Source: Acidovorax sp. DW039 (lineage in GTDB: Bacteria > Pseudomonadota > Gammaproteobacteria > Burkholderiales > Burkholderiaceae_C). Taken from it: 64,000 bases of DNA. Below are positions 30,355 to 39,051 of this stretch, piece by piece. Numbering within the stretch: the first letter of the stretch is position 1; each line of letters opens with the position of its first letter. Location: the NCBI RefSeq assembly GCF_037101375.1, contig NZ_AP029019.1, positions 1,612,001 through 1,676,000 of the forward strand. Reading direction: 5' to 3'. Both the position numbers and the translations under genes were made by a program. The notes under the pieces are model-generated. The model ran no database searches. It saw only the letters and a program-made list of their open reading frames with translations, and was not told the origin of the DNA.

Positions 30355-31706
30355 GCTTCCTCCGCCAGGGTGGCTTGCAGTGCGTGCAGGGCACCGGTGG
30401 CCAGGCAGTGCACGGCCTCGTCGTCCAGCAGGTAAGGTGGCATGGCATACACCGTATGCCCCGCTGCGTGGGAGATGGGGCGCAGCAACAGCCCCTGCGC
30501 CAGCGCATGCTGGTGGTAGCGGCGGGCAAAGTCGGGCAGGGGAGAGTCCACGTCCCACGCCCAGATCATGCCCAGCCGCCGGGCGTGGCGCACGCGCGGG
30601 TGTTGGGTGAGCGGTGCACAGGCTGCGTCAATGCGCTGGGCCAGGGCTGCGTTGGCGTTCAGTGCATCAAGCTGGTCAAACAGCTCCAGCGTGGCCACGG
30701 CAGCGCGGCAGGCCAGCGGGTTGCCGGTGTACGAGTGCGAGTGCAAAAAGCCCCGCGCCATGCTGTCGTCGTAAAACGCGGCATACACCGCATCCGTGGT
30801 GAGCACCGCAGACAGCGGCAGCGTGCCCCCGGTTATGCCTTTGGAGAGGCAAATGAAATCAGGCCTGATGCCTGCCTGCTGGTGGGCAAACAGGGTGCCT
30901 GTGCGGCCAAAGCCCACGGCAATCTCGTCCACCACCAGATGCACTTCGTACCGGTCGCACAGTGCGCGGGCCAGCCGGAGGTATTCGGGGTCGTGCATGG
31001 CCATGCCAGCGGCGCACTGCACCAGGGGTTCCACGATCAAAGCCGCAGTGTCGGCATGGTGCGCTTGCAGCCAGTGCTCCAGTGCGGTGGCGGCGCGGCG
31101 GGCCACATCGGCGGCGGTTTCGCCCGGCTCTGCCAGGCGTGCATCGGGGCTGGGCACGGTGGCGGCCAGGCGCACCAGCGGGGCATAGGCCTCGCGGAAC
31201 AGCGGAATGTCTGTGACCGCCAGGGCACCCACCGTTTCGCCGTGGTATCCGCCTGCCAGACCGATGAAATGGCTCTTGCCAGGGCGGCCCAGGTTGCGCC
31301 AATAGTGCGCGCTCATCTTCAGCGCAATTTCGGTGGCCGATGCACCGTCGCTGCCGTAGAACGCGTGGCCCAGGCCGGTGAGCGCGCCCAGGCGCTCTGA
31401 CAGCTCCACCACCGGCGCGTGGGTGAAGCCTGCCAGCATCACATGGTCGAGATTGTCGAGCTGATCGGCCAGTGCGGCCTTGATGTGCGGGTGGCTGTGG
31501 CCAAACAGGTTGACCCACCAGGAACTGACGCCGTCCAGATAGCGGCGGCCATCTTCCGCATGCAGCCAGGGCCCCTGGGCATGGGTAATGGCAATGGGCG
31601 GCTGCGCCTCGTGGCGCTTCATCTGGGTGCAGGGGTGCCACACGTGGGCCACGCTGCGCTGGGCCAGCGTGGCTGCGGGTGCATGCGATGCAGGCGGTGT
31701 ACTCAT
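30351..31706 (-). CDS. bioA: Adenosylmethionine-8-amino-7-oxononanoate aminotransferase
   Basis: A protein of 451 residues, class III aminotransferase. Landmarks are HVWHPCTQM, GVSSWWVNLFGHSHP, YGSDGASATEIALKM, VVDEIAVGFGRTG and the PLP Lys in CLSKGITGG. It uses SAM as amino donor to make diaminopelargonate. The true start is 31706 (MSTPPAS). The same frame is open to 32672, but that part is antisense to nadB. bioB and bioC are not in the window. Confidence 0.95.
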   Translation of the reverse strand: MSTPPASHAPAATLAQRSVAHVWHPCTQMKRHEAQPPIAITHAQGPWLHAEDGRRYLDGVSSWWVNLFGHSHPHIKAALADQLDNLDHVMLAGFTHAPVVELSERLGALTGLGHAFYGSDGASATEIALKMSAHYWRNLGRPGKSHFIGLAGGYHGETVGALAVTDIPLFREAYAPLVRLAATVPSPDARLAEPGETAADVARRAATALEHWLQAHHADTAALIVEPLVQCAAGMAMHDPEYLRLARALCDRYEVHLVVDEIAVGFGRTGTLFAHQQAGIRPDFICLSKGITGGTLPLSAVLTTDAVYAAFYDDSMARGFLHSHSYTGNPLACRAAVATLELFDQLDALNANAALAQRIDAACAPLTQHPRVRHARRLGMIWAWDVDSPLPDFARRYHQHALAQGLLLRPISHAAGHTVYAMPPYLLDDEAVHCLATGALHALQATLAEEA

Positions 31707-31750
31707 GAATGCTTGCGGGATGTGGAGGACAGAACCTTGCGCAGCGTTGA

Positions 31751-33340
31751 TCAGCGCTGCACCGGCGGCACCAGGATGGTGGGCGCCGCGGGGGCTGCCA
31801 CCTCGGGGTAGTCGCGGCTGTAATGCAGGCCCCGGCTTTCGCGGCGCATCTGTGCGCTTTGCACGATCAGGTCCGCCACCTGCACCAGGTTGCGCAGCTC
31901 CAGCAGGTCGCGCGTGACGTGGAAGTGCGCGTAGAACTCCTGGATCTCCGCCTGCAGCATGGCGATGCGGTGCGCGGCGCGCTCCAGCCGTTTGTTGGTG
32001 CGCACAATGCCCACGTAGTCCCACATGAAGCGGCGCAGTTCGTCCCAGTTGTGCGAGATGACCACGCACTCGTCCGCGTCGGTCACCTGGCTGTCGTCCC
32101 ATGCGGGCACGTCGGGCAGCTCGGCTGCAGGTGCGGCGGCGATGGCCTGCGCGGCAGCACGGGCAAACACCATGCATTCGAGCAACGAGTTGCTGGCGAG
32201 GCGGTTGGCGCCGTGCAAGCCGGTGCAGGCCACCTCGCCCACGGCAAACAGGCCGGGCAGGTCGGTGCGGCCTGCCAGGTCGGTCAGCACGCCGCCGCAG
32301 GTGAAGTGGGCCGTGGGCACCACAGGGATGGGCTCTTTGGTGATGTCGATGCCCAGCGACGCGCAGTGGGCCAGGATGTTGGGGAAGTGCTCCTGCAGGA
32401 ATTCCGGGCTCTGGTGCGAGATGTCCAGGTGCACACAGTCGAGGCCGTGCTTTTTCATCTCGAAGTCGATGGCGCGGGCCACCACGTCGCGCGGGGCCAG
32501 TTCTGCGCGCGGGTCGTGGTCGGGCATGAAGCGGTGGCCACCGGCTGATGGCGGCAGCAACAACTTGCCACCCTCGCCGCGCACCGCTTCGCTGATGAGG
32601 AAAGACTTTTCGTGCGGGTGGTACAGGCCGGTGGGATGGAACTGGATGAACTCCATGTTGGCCACACGGCAACCCGCGCGCCAGGCGGCGGCAATGCCGT
32701 CGCCGGTGGCGGTGTCGGGGTTGGTGGTGTACAGGTACACCTTGCCTGCGCCGCCCGTGGCCAGAATGGTCTGCGGTGCGCGGAAGGTCACGACCTCATC
32801 GGTGTCGCTGTCCAGCGCATACAGGCCCAGGCAGCGGTTGCCGGGCAGGCCCAGCTTGCGTGTGGTGATCAGGTCCACCAGCGTGTGCTGCTCAAACAAC
32901 GTGATGCCGGGCGTGCTGCGCACCACGTCGATCAGCGTGCGCTGCACGGCCGCGCCCGTGGCGTCGGTCACGTGGGCGATGCGGCGTGCGCTGTGGCCGC
33001 CTTCGCGCGTCAGGTGCAGCTGGTCGCCTTCGAGCGTGAAGGGCACGCCCAGGCCGCGCAGCCAGGCGATGGATTCGGGCGCGTTCTCCACCACAAAACG
33101 TGTGGTGGCCAGGTCGCACAGGCCTGCACCTGCCACCAGCGTGTCTTCAATGTGCGCGGCAAAGCTGTCGTCGTCGGCCAGCACGGCGGCAATGCCGCCC
33201 TGCGCCCAGGCGCTGGAGCCATCCTGCAGCGTGCGCTTGGTGATCACGGCCACGCGGTGGGTGGGTGCCAGATGCAGGGCCGCCGAGAGGCCTGCGAGGC
33301 CGCTGCCTACGATGAGAACGTCAAAGTCGTGGGATGCCAT
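31751..33340 (-). CDS. nadB: L-aspartate oxidase
   Basis: A protein of 529 residues. The FAD-binding fold is VLIVGSGLAGLSAAL, followed by GSSAWAQGGIAAVLADDDS, the substrate segment HTPGGV-like region replaced here by HFTCGGVLTDLAG, and GANRLASNSLLE. It oxidises aspartate to iminoaspartate for NadA. The start at 33340 (MASHDFD) was chosen over 33415. It lies 44 bp upstream of bioA on the same strand and 137 bp after scpA. Confidence 0.95.
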   Translation of the reverse strand: MASHDFDVLIVGSGLAGLSAALHLAPTHRVAVITKRTLQDGSSAWAQGGIAAVLADDDSFAAHIEDTLVAGAGLCDLATTRFVVENAPESIAWLRGLGVPFTLEGDQLHLTREGGHSARRIAHVTDATGAAVQRTLIDVVRSTPGITLFEQHTLVDLITTRKLGLPGNRCLGLYALDSDTDEVVTFRAPQTILATGGAGKVYLYTTNPDTATGDGIAAAWRAGCRVANMEFIQFHPTGLYHPHEKSFLISEAVRGEGGKLLLPPSAGGHRFMPDHDPRAELAPRDVVARAIDFEMKKHGLDCVHLDISHQSPEFLQEHFPNILAHCASLGIDITKEPIPVVPTAHFTCGGVLTDLAGRTDLPGLFAVGEVACTGLHGANRLASNSLLECMVFARAAAQAIAAAPAAELPDVPAWDDSQVTDADECVVISHNWDELRRFMWDYVGIVRTNKRLERAAHRIAMLQAEIQEFYAHFHVTRDLLELRNLVQVADLIVQSAQMRRESRGLHYSRDYPEVAAPAAPTILVPPVQR

Positions 33341-33385
33341 AGAAGGTGTCAGTTGCCGTTGAAGTGGGCGCGGCGCCATGCCAGT

Positions 33386-33475
33386 GCCGCCGTGGATCTG
33401 GCTTCGCCAGGCCACCGGTGGCGTCCCCCTCCCGCGCAGCGAGAGAGGGGGAAGCGGCGCAGCCGCTCAGTTGGA
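33386..33475. repeat. R4: cluster of three short hairpins between scpA and nadB
   Basis: Three stems in about 80 bp: TGGC-TTC-GCCA near 33399, CCCCCTC...GAGAGGGGG at about 33425-33451, and GCGGC-GCA-GCCGC at about 33454-33466. I recall similar CCCCTC/GAGGGG plus GCGGC/GCCGC units scattered in Comamonadaceae genomes. Here it could reduce read-through from scpA into nadB. Confidence 0.6.
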
Positions 33476-33477
33476 TG

Positions 33478-34344
33478 TCATACGGGTGTGTAGGCGAGGC
33501 GCACGTAGATCGGGGCAAAGGCCTCGGCCTGCGTGATCTCGATCAGGGTTTCCTTGGCCAGCTCCAGCAGGGCGATGAAGGTCACCACCAGCACGGTGCT
33601 GCCGCTCTCGGGGTTGAACAGTTCTTCAAATTCCACAAAGCGGCGGCCCTGCAGGGTCTTGAGCACCATGCTCATGTATTCGCGCACGGAAAGCTCTTCG
33701 CGTGTGATCTTGTGGTGCTGCACCAGTTTGGCGCGCTTGAGGATGTCACGCCAGGCCTGCTGCAACTCCACCACATGCACATCCGGAAAGCGGGGCTGCA
33801 GGCTTTGCTCGATGTAGACCTGCGCCTTGAGGAAATCACGCCCGTACTGGGGCATCTGCCCCAGGCGCGCCGCGGCCATCTTCATCTGCTCGTATTCCAG
33901 CAGGCGGCGCACCAGCTCGGCGCGCGGGTCTTCGGGCTCCTCGCCGCCTTCCTGCTTCTTGGGCGGCAGCAGCATGCGCGACTTGATCTCGATGAGCATG
34001 GCTGCCATCAACAGGTATTCGGCAGCCAGCTCCAGGTTGCGGCTGCGGATCTCGTCCACATACGCCAGATACTGGCGCGTGACGCTCACCATGGGGATGT
34101 CGAGGATGTTGAAGTTCTGCTTGCGGATCAGGTACAGCAGCAAGTCCAGCGGTCCCTCGAACGCCTCCAGAAACACCTCCAGCGCGTCGGGCGGGATGTA
34201 GAGGTCGGTGGGCAGCGCAAACAGCGGCTCACCGTACAGGCGCGCCAAAGCCACCTGGTCCACCACTTCGGGCATGGTGCTGCCGGAGGGCACAGGTGGC
34301 TCGTCCGCCTCGGGGGCGGTCAGGGGGGAGGGGATGTTGCTCAT
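33478..34344 (-). CDS. scpA: Segregation and condensation protein A
   Basis: A protein of 288 residues. It carries the kleisin hallmarks FEGPLDLLLYLIRKQNFNI and AAEYLLMAAMLIEIKSRMLL, and a C-terminal winged helix (VVTFIALLELAKE). It bridges SMC heads in the condensin complex with ScpB, which is not in the window. The ATG at 34344 gives about 45 poorly conserved residues before the kleisin core. Confidence 0.93.
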   Translation of the reverse strand: MSNIPSPLTAPEADEPPVPSGSTMPEVVDQVALARLYGEPLFALPTDLYIPPDALEVFLEAFEGPLDLLLYLIRKQNFNILDIPMVSVTRQYLAYVDEIRSRNLELAAEYLLMAAMLIEIKSRMLLPPKKQEGGEEPEDPRAELVRRLLEYEQMKMAAARLGQMPQYGRDFLKAQVYIEQSLQPRFPDVHVVELQQAWRDILKRAKLVQHHKITREELSVREYMSMVLKTLQGRRFVEFEELFNPESGSTVLVVTFIALLELAKETLIEITQAEAFAPIYVRLAYTPV

Positions 34345-34345
34345 G

Positions 34346-34408
34346 GATTGCTATGAAATGCGTAGCTGCCAGCGCTTATGGAACAAGCGCCGGAGGCTGA
34401 TTTCATGG
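34346..34408 (+). repeat. R1 palindromic repeat between DUF3460 gene and scpA
   Basis: ATTGCTATGAAATGCGTAGC then CTGCCAGCGCTTAT, loop, ACAAGCGCCGGAGGC and TGATTTCAT. It sits in the 87-bp gap upstream of the scpA start, so any scpA read-through transcript would carry it. Confidence 0.82.
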
Positions 34409-34431
34409 CAAAGAATGGCAACCGCAAAGCG

Positions 34432-34638
34432 TCAGTCCGCGCTGGTCTGGTAGACGTACGGCTTCTGGGCCACTTGCCCACGGCGGTAGTCGCCCCACAG
34501 CTGGCGGTCCACCTGCTTGTCCCACAGCAGGGCGCGGCCGGCCTGCTGCTGCTTGTCCAGCTCGGGCTTGCTGGTCTTGAGCTGGTTGATGAACTGGGTA
34601 GCGTCGGATTGGTAATCGGGGCGGCGGAAAATGGACAT
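34432..34638 (-). CDS. DUF3460 family protein
   Basis: A protein of 68 residues, MSIFRRPDYQSDATQFINQL followed by KPELDKQQQAGRALLWDK. It matches the small conserved DUF3460 proteins of Burkholderiales, usually next to scpA as here. No signal peptide or membrane segment. Function unknown. Confidence 0.85.
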   Translation of the reverse strand: MSIFRRPDYQSDATQFINQLKTSKPELDKQQQAGRALLWDKQVDRQLWGDYRRGQVAQKPYVYQTSAD

Positions 34639-34680
34639 GTCTGTGAACCTCTTTGGGCCGGATTTTACCGGGACGATGCC

Positions 34681-35241
34681 ATGACCTTTTTGCGCCGATA
34701 CACCGACCGTCTTTCTTTTCTTCACCTTCAACGCCTGGGGCGCAGTGCCTGGGCGGTTGCGGCTGCGCTCGCCCTGTGTGCCCTGGCGGCTTGCGATCCG
34801 CAGCGTCTGAGCGAGTTGCAACCCGGCGTTTCGACCGAGGCCGACGTGCGCGACCGGTTTGGCGCGCCTGAAAATGTGTGGAACGAGCCCGATGGCGGAC
34901 GCACGCTCGAATACAACCGCCAGCCTGCGGGACAGGTGAATTACATGATGACCATCGGGCCAGACGGCAGGCTGCAGGCAGCAAGGCAGGTGCTGACGCC
35001 CGAAGTGTTTGCCCGTGTGCAGCCGGGCATGGAGATGTCCCAGGTGCGGCGCATGCTGGGCAAGCCCGCCAAGACCATGTACTTTGCCCTGAAGGCAGAG
35101 ACCGAGGTGGACTGGCGGTTTGTGTCTCCGGGTGGCACGCCACAGGTTTTTACGGTGGTGCATGGAGGGGACCAGCGTGTCATCCGTACCCGCTCGGCAG
35201 ACGATATGGAGGCACCGGAGTTCCGGGGCGGAGGCCGGTGA
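34681..35241 (+). CDS. BamE/SmpA-like outer-membrane lipoprotein
   Basis: A protein of 186 residues. A basic N terminus and hydrophobic stretch end in a lipobox ALCALAAC with Cys near residue 39. Two copies of a SmpA/OmlA-type unit follow: LQPGVSTEADVRDRFGAP and VQPGMEMSQVRRMLGKP. The double unit differs from classical BamE, which has one, so a distinct envelope role is possible. It is divergent from the DUF3460 gene. Confidence 0.8.
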   Translation: MTFLRRYTDRLSFLHLQRLGRSAWAVAAALALCALAACDPQRLSELQPGVSTEADVRDRFGAPENVWNEPDGGRTLEYNRQPAGQVNYMMTIGPDGRLQAARQVLTPEVFARVQPGMEMSQVRRMLGKPAKTMYFALKAETEVDWRFVSPGGTPQVFTVVHGGDQRVIRTRSADDMEAPEFRGGGR

Positions 35242-35365
35242 TAGCGCAGTGAGCGCGTTCATGGCGTCACGGTCAGCGGAGTCTTGGGGTCTGCCATGGA
35301 GCCGTCTCTGGAGCTGAACCCCGCCGCTGCGCGCAGCAGGGATATGGCAATTGACGGAAAATTGG

Positions 35366-35416
35366 GCCTGCAGCAATTGCCATCAGCGCAAGGTGCTGCA
35401 AATTTCATAGCAAGTT
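35366..35416 (-). repeat. R1 repeat copy (degenerate)
   Basis: On the minus strand CTTGCTATGAAATTTGCAGC is followed by ACCTTGCGCTGATGG and AATTGCTGCAGG. The left half matches R1 well. The palindromic core is degraded. Confidence 0.6.
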
Positions 35417-35474
35417 CAGGCGGGTCATGCCTTTCCCGCAGGTCGCAACCCTGGCCTGCGGTTTGCTTGGTGTA

Positions 35475-35505
35475 AGAACCTGTGCAATCAATGTGAACAG
35501 GTTCT
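35475..35505. repeat. Hairpin with R2-type termini
   Basis: AGAACCTGT and ACAGGTTCT flank a 13-base centre. The same AGAACCTGTTCA end sequence bounds the R2 element at 60300-60585. This may be a deletion derivative holding only the two ends. It lies about 75 bp before the YitT-like start. Confidence 0.55.
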
Positions 35506-35581
35506 CAGGCCGGTGTCGTGCCGGTGATGGAGTGAGGCCCACAAGGCCTTCGCTCCCGGTTCAGAAATCAAGAGTTTTTCC

Positions 35582-36241
35582 ATGTCTTCCTCCTCCCCTT
35601 CCTCGCAGTTGCCTCCGGCTCCAGCGCCCTCCAGCCACCCTGTCACCTCACTGCGCCACGGCACCTACGAAGATGCCCAGGCGCTGTTTTCCGGCACGTT
35701 GTTCGTTGCCATGGCGCTGATGCTGTTCAATCAGGCGGGTCTGCTCATTGGCAGCACGGCGGGGATTGCGTTCCTGCTGCACTACCTGACGGATGTGTCG
35801 TTTGGCAAACTGTTCTTTGTGGTCAACCTGCCGTTTTACTGGTTTGCGTGGACGCGCATGGGGCGTGAATTCACGCTCAAGACCTTTGTCAGCGTGGCTC
35901 TTCTGTCCCTGCTGACAGAGCTGTTCCCGCATGTGATGCAGGTGAGCTACATCAACCCGCTGTTTGCCTCCCTGCTGGGTGGGTTGCTGCTGGGCGCTGG
36001 CTGCCTGTTTCTGGCGCGCCACCGCGCCAGCCTGGGTGGAGCCACCATCGTTTCGCTGTACATGCAAAACCGCCATGGCATCCGGGCAGGCAAGGTGCAA
36101 CTGGTGATCGACTGCGTGGTTCTGCTGCTGGCCTTGTTTGTGGTGCCGCTGGAGCGGGTGTTTTACTCCGTGCTGGCCGCTGTGGTGATGGGCGTGTTCT
36201 TGTGGATCAGCCATCGCCCGGGCCGCTATGTGGGCCACTGA
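35582..36241 (+). CDS. YitT/YczE-type membrane protein
   Basis: A protein of 219 residues. After about 30 Ser/Pro-rich residues come five or six membrane segments, with GLLIGSTAGIAFLLHYLTD and the later PLFASLLGGLLLGAGCL, matching the YitT/DUF161 family. These membrane proteins have no settled function. A transporter role is often assumed. The upstream leader is structured. No clear operon partner. Confidence 0.8.
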   Translation: MSSSSPSSQLPPAPAPSSHPVTSLRHGTYEDAQALFSGTLFVAMALMLFNQAGLLIGSTAGIAFLLHYLTDVSFGKLFFVVNLPFYWFAWTRMGREFTLKTFVSVALLSLLTELFPHVMQVSYINPLFASLLGGLLLGAGCLFLARHRASLGGATIVSLYMQNRHGIRAGKVQLVIDCVVLLLALFVVPLERVFYSVLAAVVMGVFLWISHRPGRYVGH

Positions 36242-36287
36242 CAGGCTCCAAGCGGCTTTCACGACCCAACGGCCTGTCAACGGCCCG

Positions 36288-36653
36288 TCAGCCATCCCGG
36301 CGGCTGATGTAGAACACTCCGTCACGGTCTTCATCCACCTCCAGCGCCAGGGCGCGTTGCCCGGTGCGGGTGAACAGGGCCCAGGCCTGGTCCGCAATCT
36401 CGCCATGGTGGGCAACGACCAGGCCTAGCAGCTCGGCCGTGGTCTTGGCGGTCTGTGCCCTCCAGGCCACATCGGCGGCAATGGCGTGCTGGCCCAGTGT
36501 CAAATCCAGGTGGATGGTGGGTGCGGTGTCCTGCAGATGGACGAGTCGTTGCTTCTGGAGCAGGCTGCGCACCACATCCAGCGACGCACCGGGGTCTTCC
36601 TCTCCCGCGATGGACTCGCGGACATGGGCTTGCGACAGGTTTTGCTGGGGCAT
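36288..36653 (-). CDS. Conserved small protein of unknown function
   Basis: A protein of 121 residues (MPQQNLSQAHVRESIAGEED), soluble and rich in Ala, Leu and acidic residues. The start at 36653 has AAAGGAG 6 bases upstream, which is a strong site, and the frame open to 36830 is not needed. It contains VVRSLLQKQRLVHLQD and ALALEVDEDRDGVFYI. I do not recognise a domain. It lies between the YitT-like gene (convergent) and metG. Confidence 0.65.
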   Translation of the reverse strand: MPQQNLSQAHVRESIAGEEDPGASLDVVRSLLQKQRLVHLQDTAPTIHLDLTLGQHAIAADVAWRAQTAKTTAELLGLVVAHHGEIADQAWALFTRTGQRALALEVDEDRDGVFYISRRDG

Positions 36654-36830
36654 GGCGTCTCCTTTACGTGGTCGGGCTCCCAGCCAACAAGGGACGTTCA
36701 GGCCCTGGCGGAGAGGCTGGAGCGTCATTGGATTGGGCATGCGGGCGAATGGGCCGCTTGTCGGAATCTGCCCCATGTGCGTGCCGGTGGGCGGCGAGGC
36801 CTTGGTGTGCGCGTACCCTGCAGTCAGCAA

Positions 36831-36855
36831 AGAAAAAGGCCCATCGCTGGGCCTT
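36831..36855 (-). terminator. Rho-independent terminator of metG
   Basis: Perfect 8-base arms AAGGCCCA and TGGGCCTT with a four-base loop, followed on the minus strand by a T-rich run. It lies about 30 bp past the metG stop. Confidence 0.88.
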
Positions 36856-36882
36856 GATACACGGAACAGGGGACTGCGCGCC

Positions 36883-38982
36883 TCAGCGTACCCGCATGCC
36901 GGGGGTAGCGCCGGGCCAGGGGTTCAGCACATAGATGCCGGGGTTGGCCTTTTCATCCCCGTGGCTGGCGGCCAGCACCATGCCTTCGCTCACGCCAAAC
37001 TTCATCTTGCGCGGGGCCAGGTTGGCCACCATCACGGTGTGCTTGCCAATCAGGTCTTCGGGCTTGTAGGCGCTGGCGATGCCGCTGAACACGTTGCGGG
37101 TGCGACCCTCGCCCACATCCAGCGTCAGGCGCAGCAGCTTGGTGGATCCTTCCACCGGCTCGCAATTCACGATCAGCGCAATGCGCAGGTCGATCTTGGT
37201 GAAGTCGTCGATGGTGATGGTGGGGGCTAGCTCTTCGCCGCCGGGGTGGCCGTTGGATGCTACTGTTTCTGTAGCTGCTTGCGCAGGTGCAGCCTGCGCT
37301 GGGGCCTCAAACAATGCCTCAAGCTGCTCGGGCGTCACGCGCTGCATCAGGTGGTTGTAGGGCTGGATGGCCTGCACGTTGCCGTCCACCGCCCACTGCG
37401 CCATGCTGCGGCCGACGAAGCCTTCCACCGCGCGCGAGAGGCCGGGCAGCACGGGGGCCAAGTAGCGGGTGAGGGCGTCGAACGCATTGATGAGCACCGA
37501 GCACACCTGGTGCAGCGCTACGTTGTTGGCGGCGTCCTTGGCCAGGTCCCAGGGCTTGTTCTGGTCCACGTAGGCGTTGATGCGGTCGGCCAGCAGCATG
37601 ATTTCGCGGGTGGCCTTGCCGTATTCGCGGGCCTCGTACAGCTGGGCCAGCGTGTCGCGGGCGCCGCGCACTTCGGCCAGCAGGGCGCTGCCGGCAGCGT
37701 CAAAGTCGCTGGTCAGCTTGCCGTCAAAGCGCTTGGTCAAGAAGCCCGCAGCGCGGCTGGCAATGTTCACGTACTTGCCGATGAGGTCGCTGTTCACGCG
37801 CAGCATGAAGTCCTCGGCATTGAAGTCGATATCTTCGTTGCGGGCGCTGAGCTTGGCGGCCAGGTAGTAGCGCAGCCATTCGGCGTTCATGCCCAGGCTC
37901 AGGTACTTGAGCGGGTCCAGGCCGGTGCCGCGGCTCTTGCTCATCTTCTCCCCGTTGTTCACGGTGAGGAAGCCGTGCACGAACACGCTGTTGGGCGTCT
38001 TGCGGCCGCTGAAGTGCAGCATGGCGGGCCAGAACAGGGTGTGGAAGGTGACGATGTCCTTGCCGATGAAGTGGTACTGCTCAAGAAGCGGGTCGGCCAT
38101 GTAGGCGTCGTAGCTCTCACCGCGCTTTTCCAGCAGGTTCTTCAGCGACGCGAGGTAGCCCACGGGTGCATCCAGCCACACGTAGAAGTACTTGCCCGGC
38201 GCGTCTGGAATTTCGATGCCGAAGTAGGGCGCATCGCGGCTGATGTCCCAGTCGCCCAGGCCTTCGCTTTGCGTGCCGTCCGGGTTGGTGCGGACGGTGA
38301 ACCATTCCTTGATCTTGTTGGCCACCTCGGGCTGGAGTTTGCCGTCCTGTGTCCAGTTCTGCAGAAATTCCACGCAGCGCGGGTCCGACAGCTTGAAGAA
38401 GAAGTGCTCGGATTGTTTCAGCTCGGGCTTGGCACCAGAGAGGGCCGAGTAGGGGTTGATCAGGTCGGTGGGGGCATACACCGTGCCACACACCTCGCAG
38501 TTGTCGCCGTACTGGTCCTTGGCATGGCACTTGGGGCATTCACCCTTGATGTAGCGGTCGGGCAGGAACATGTTCTTCTCGGGGTCGAAGAACTGCTCGA
38601 TGGTGCGCACTTCGATCAGGCTGCCGTCGGCGCGGTCGCGCAGGTCGCGGTAGATCTGGCGGGCCAGCTCGTGGTTTTCTGGCGCATCGGTGCTGTGCCA
38701 GTTGTCAAAGCTGATGTGAAAACCGTCCAGATACTGCTTGCGGCCCGCGGCGATGTCGGCCACGAACTGCTGGGGCGTTTTGCCTGCCTTCTCTGCGGCA
38801 ATCATGATGGGCGCGCCGTGGGTGTCGTCAGCACCCACAAAATTCACTGCATTACCCCGCATGCGCTGGAACCGCACCCAGATGTCGGCCTGGATGTATT
38901 CCATGATGTGGCCGATGTGGAAGTTGCCGTTGGCATAGGGCAGGGCGGTGGTGACGAAGAGTTTGCGGGCGGATGACGTCAT
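36883..38982 (-). CDS. metG: Methionyl-tRNA synthetase
   Basis: A protein of 699 residues. The class I signatures are HIGH in [10 protein letters not shown] and KMSKS in [12 protein letters not shown]. The zinc knuckle [18 protein letters not shown] is of the four-Cys type. A C-terminal EMAP-II/tRNA-binding domain (about residues 590-699) follows an Ala-rich linker, [15 protein letters not shown]. Part of that linker resembles an R1 repeat (37258-37300). It charges tRNA-Met. Its own terminator is present. Confidence 0.97.
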   Translation of the reverse strand: MTSSARKLFVTTALPYANGNFHIGHIMEYIQADIWVRFQRMRGNAVNFVGADDTHGAPIMIAAEKAGKTPQQFVADIAAGRKQYLDGFHISFDNWHSTDAPENHELARQIYRDLRDRADGSLIEVRTIEQFFDPEKNMFLPDRYIKGECPKCHAKDQYGDNCEVCGTVYAPTDLINPYSALSGAKPELKQSEHFFFKLSDPRCVEFLQNWTQDGKLQPEVANKIKEWFTVRTNPDGTQSEGLGDWDISRDAPYFGIEIPDAPGKYFYVWLDAPVGYLASLKNLLEKRGESYDAYMADPLLEQYHFIGKDIVTFHTLFWPAMLHFSGRKTPNSVFVHGFLTVNNGEKMSKSRGTGLDPLKYLSLGMNAEWLRYYLAAKLSARNEDIDFNAEDFMLRVNSDLIGKYVNIASRAAGFLTKRFDGKLTSDFDAAGSALLAEVRGARDTLAQLYEAREYGKATREIMLLADRINAYVDQNKPWDLAKDAANNVALHQVCSVLINAFDALTRYLAPVLPGLSRAVEGFVGRSMAQWAVDGNVQAIQPYNHLMQRVTPEQLEALFEAPAQAAPAQAATETVASNGHPGGEELAPTITIDDFTKIDLRIALIVNCEPVEGSTKLLRLTLDVGEGRTRNVFSGIASAYKPEDLIGKHTVMVANLAPRKMKFGVSEGMVLAASHGDEKANPGIYVLNPWPGATPGMRVR
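37258..37300 (+). repeat. Possible R1 remnant in the metG linker
   Basis: GCTACTGTTTCTGTAGCTGC then TTGCGC closely resembles the intergenic copy at 60592 (GCTACTGAATTGATAGCTGC then TTGCGC). The right arm is not preserved. It falls in the variable Ala/Gln-rich linker between the synthetase core and the tRNA-binding domain. Confidence 0.4.
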
Positions 38983-39051
38983 GGGTGTACGGCTTTCTCA
39001 GGCGGAACCCGCAATTTTAGGCGAGCGCCAAGCCCCGTTGCGGGCGGTGGC

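Larger units (their letters stand above)
35242..35581. other. Intergenic region with an R1 copy and a structured leader
   Basis: About 340 bp without a gene. It contains an R1 copy on the minus strand (35366-35416), an AGAACCTG-type hairpin (35475-35505) and a second stem GGAGTGAGGCC/GGCCTTCGCTCC at about 35529-35556 just before the YitT-like gene. Confidence 0.6.

Noticed and set aside
31707..32672. N-terminal extension of bioA to a 773-residue protein
   Set aside because: The added 322 residues are an antisense reading of nadB, and bioA family similarity begins at 31706.
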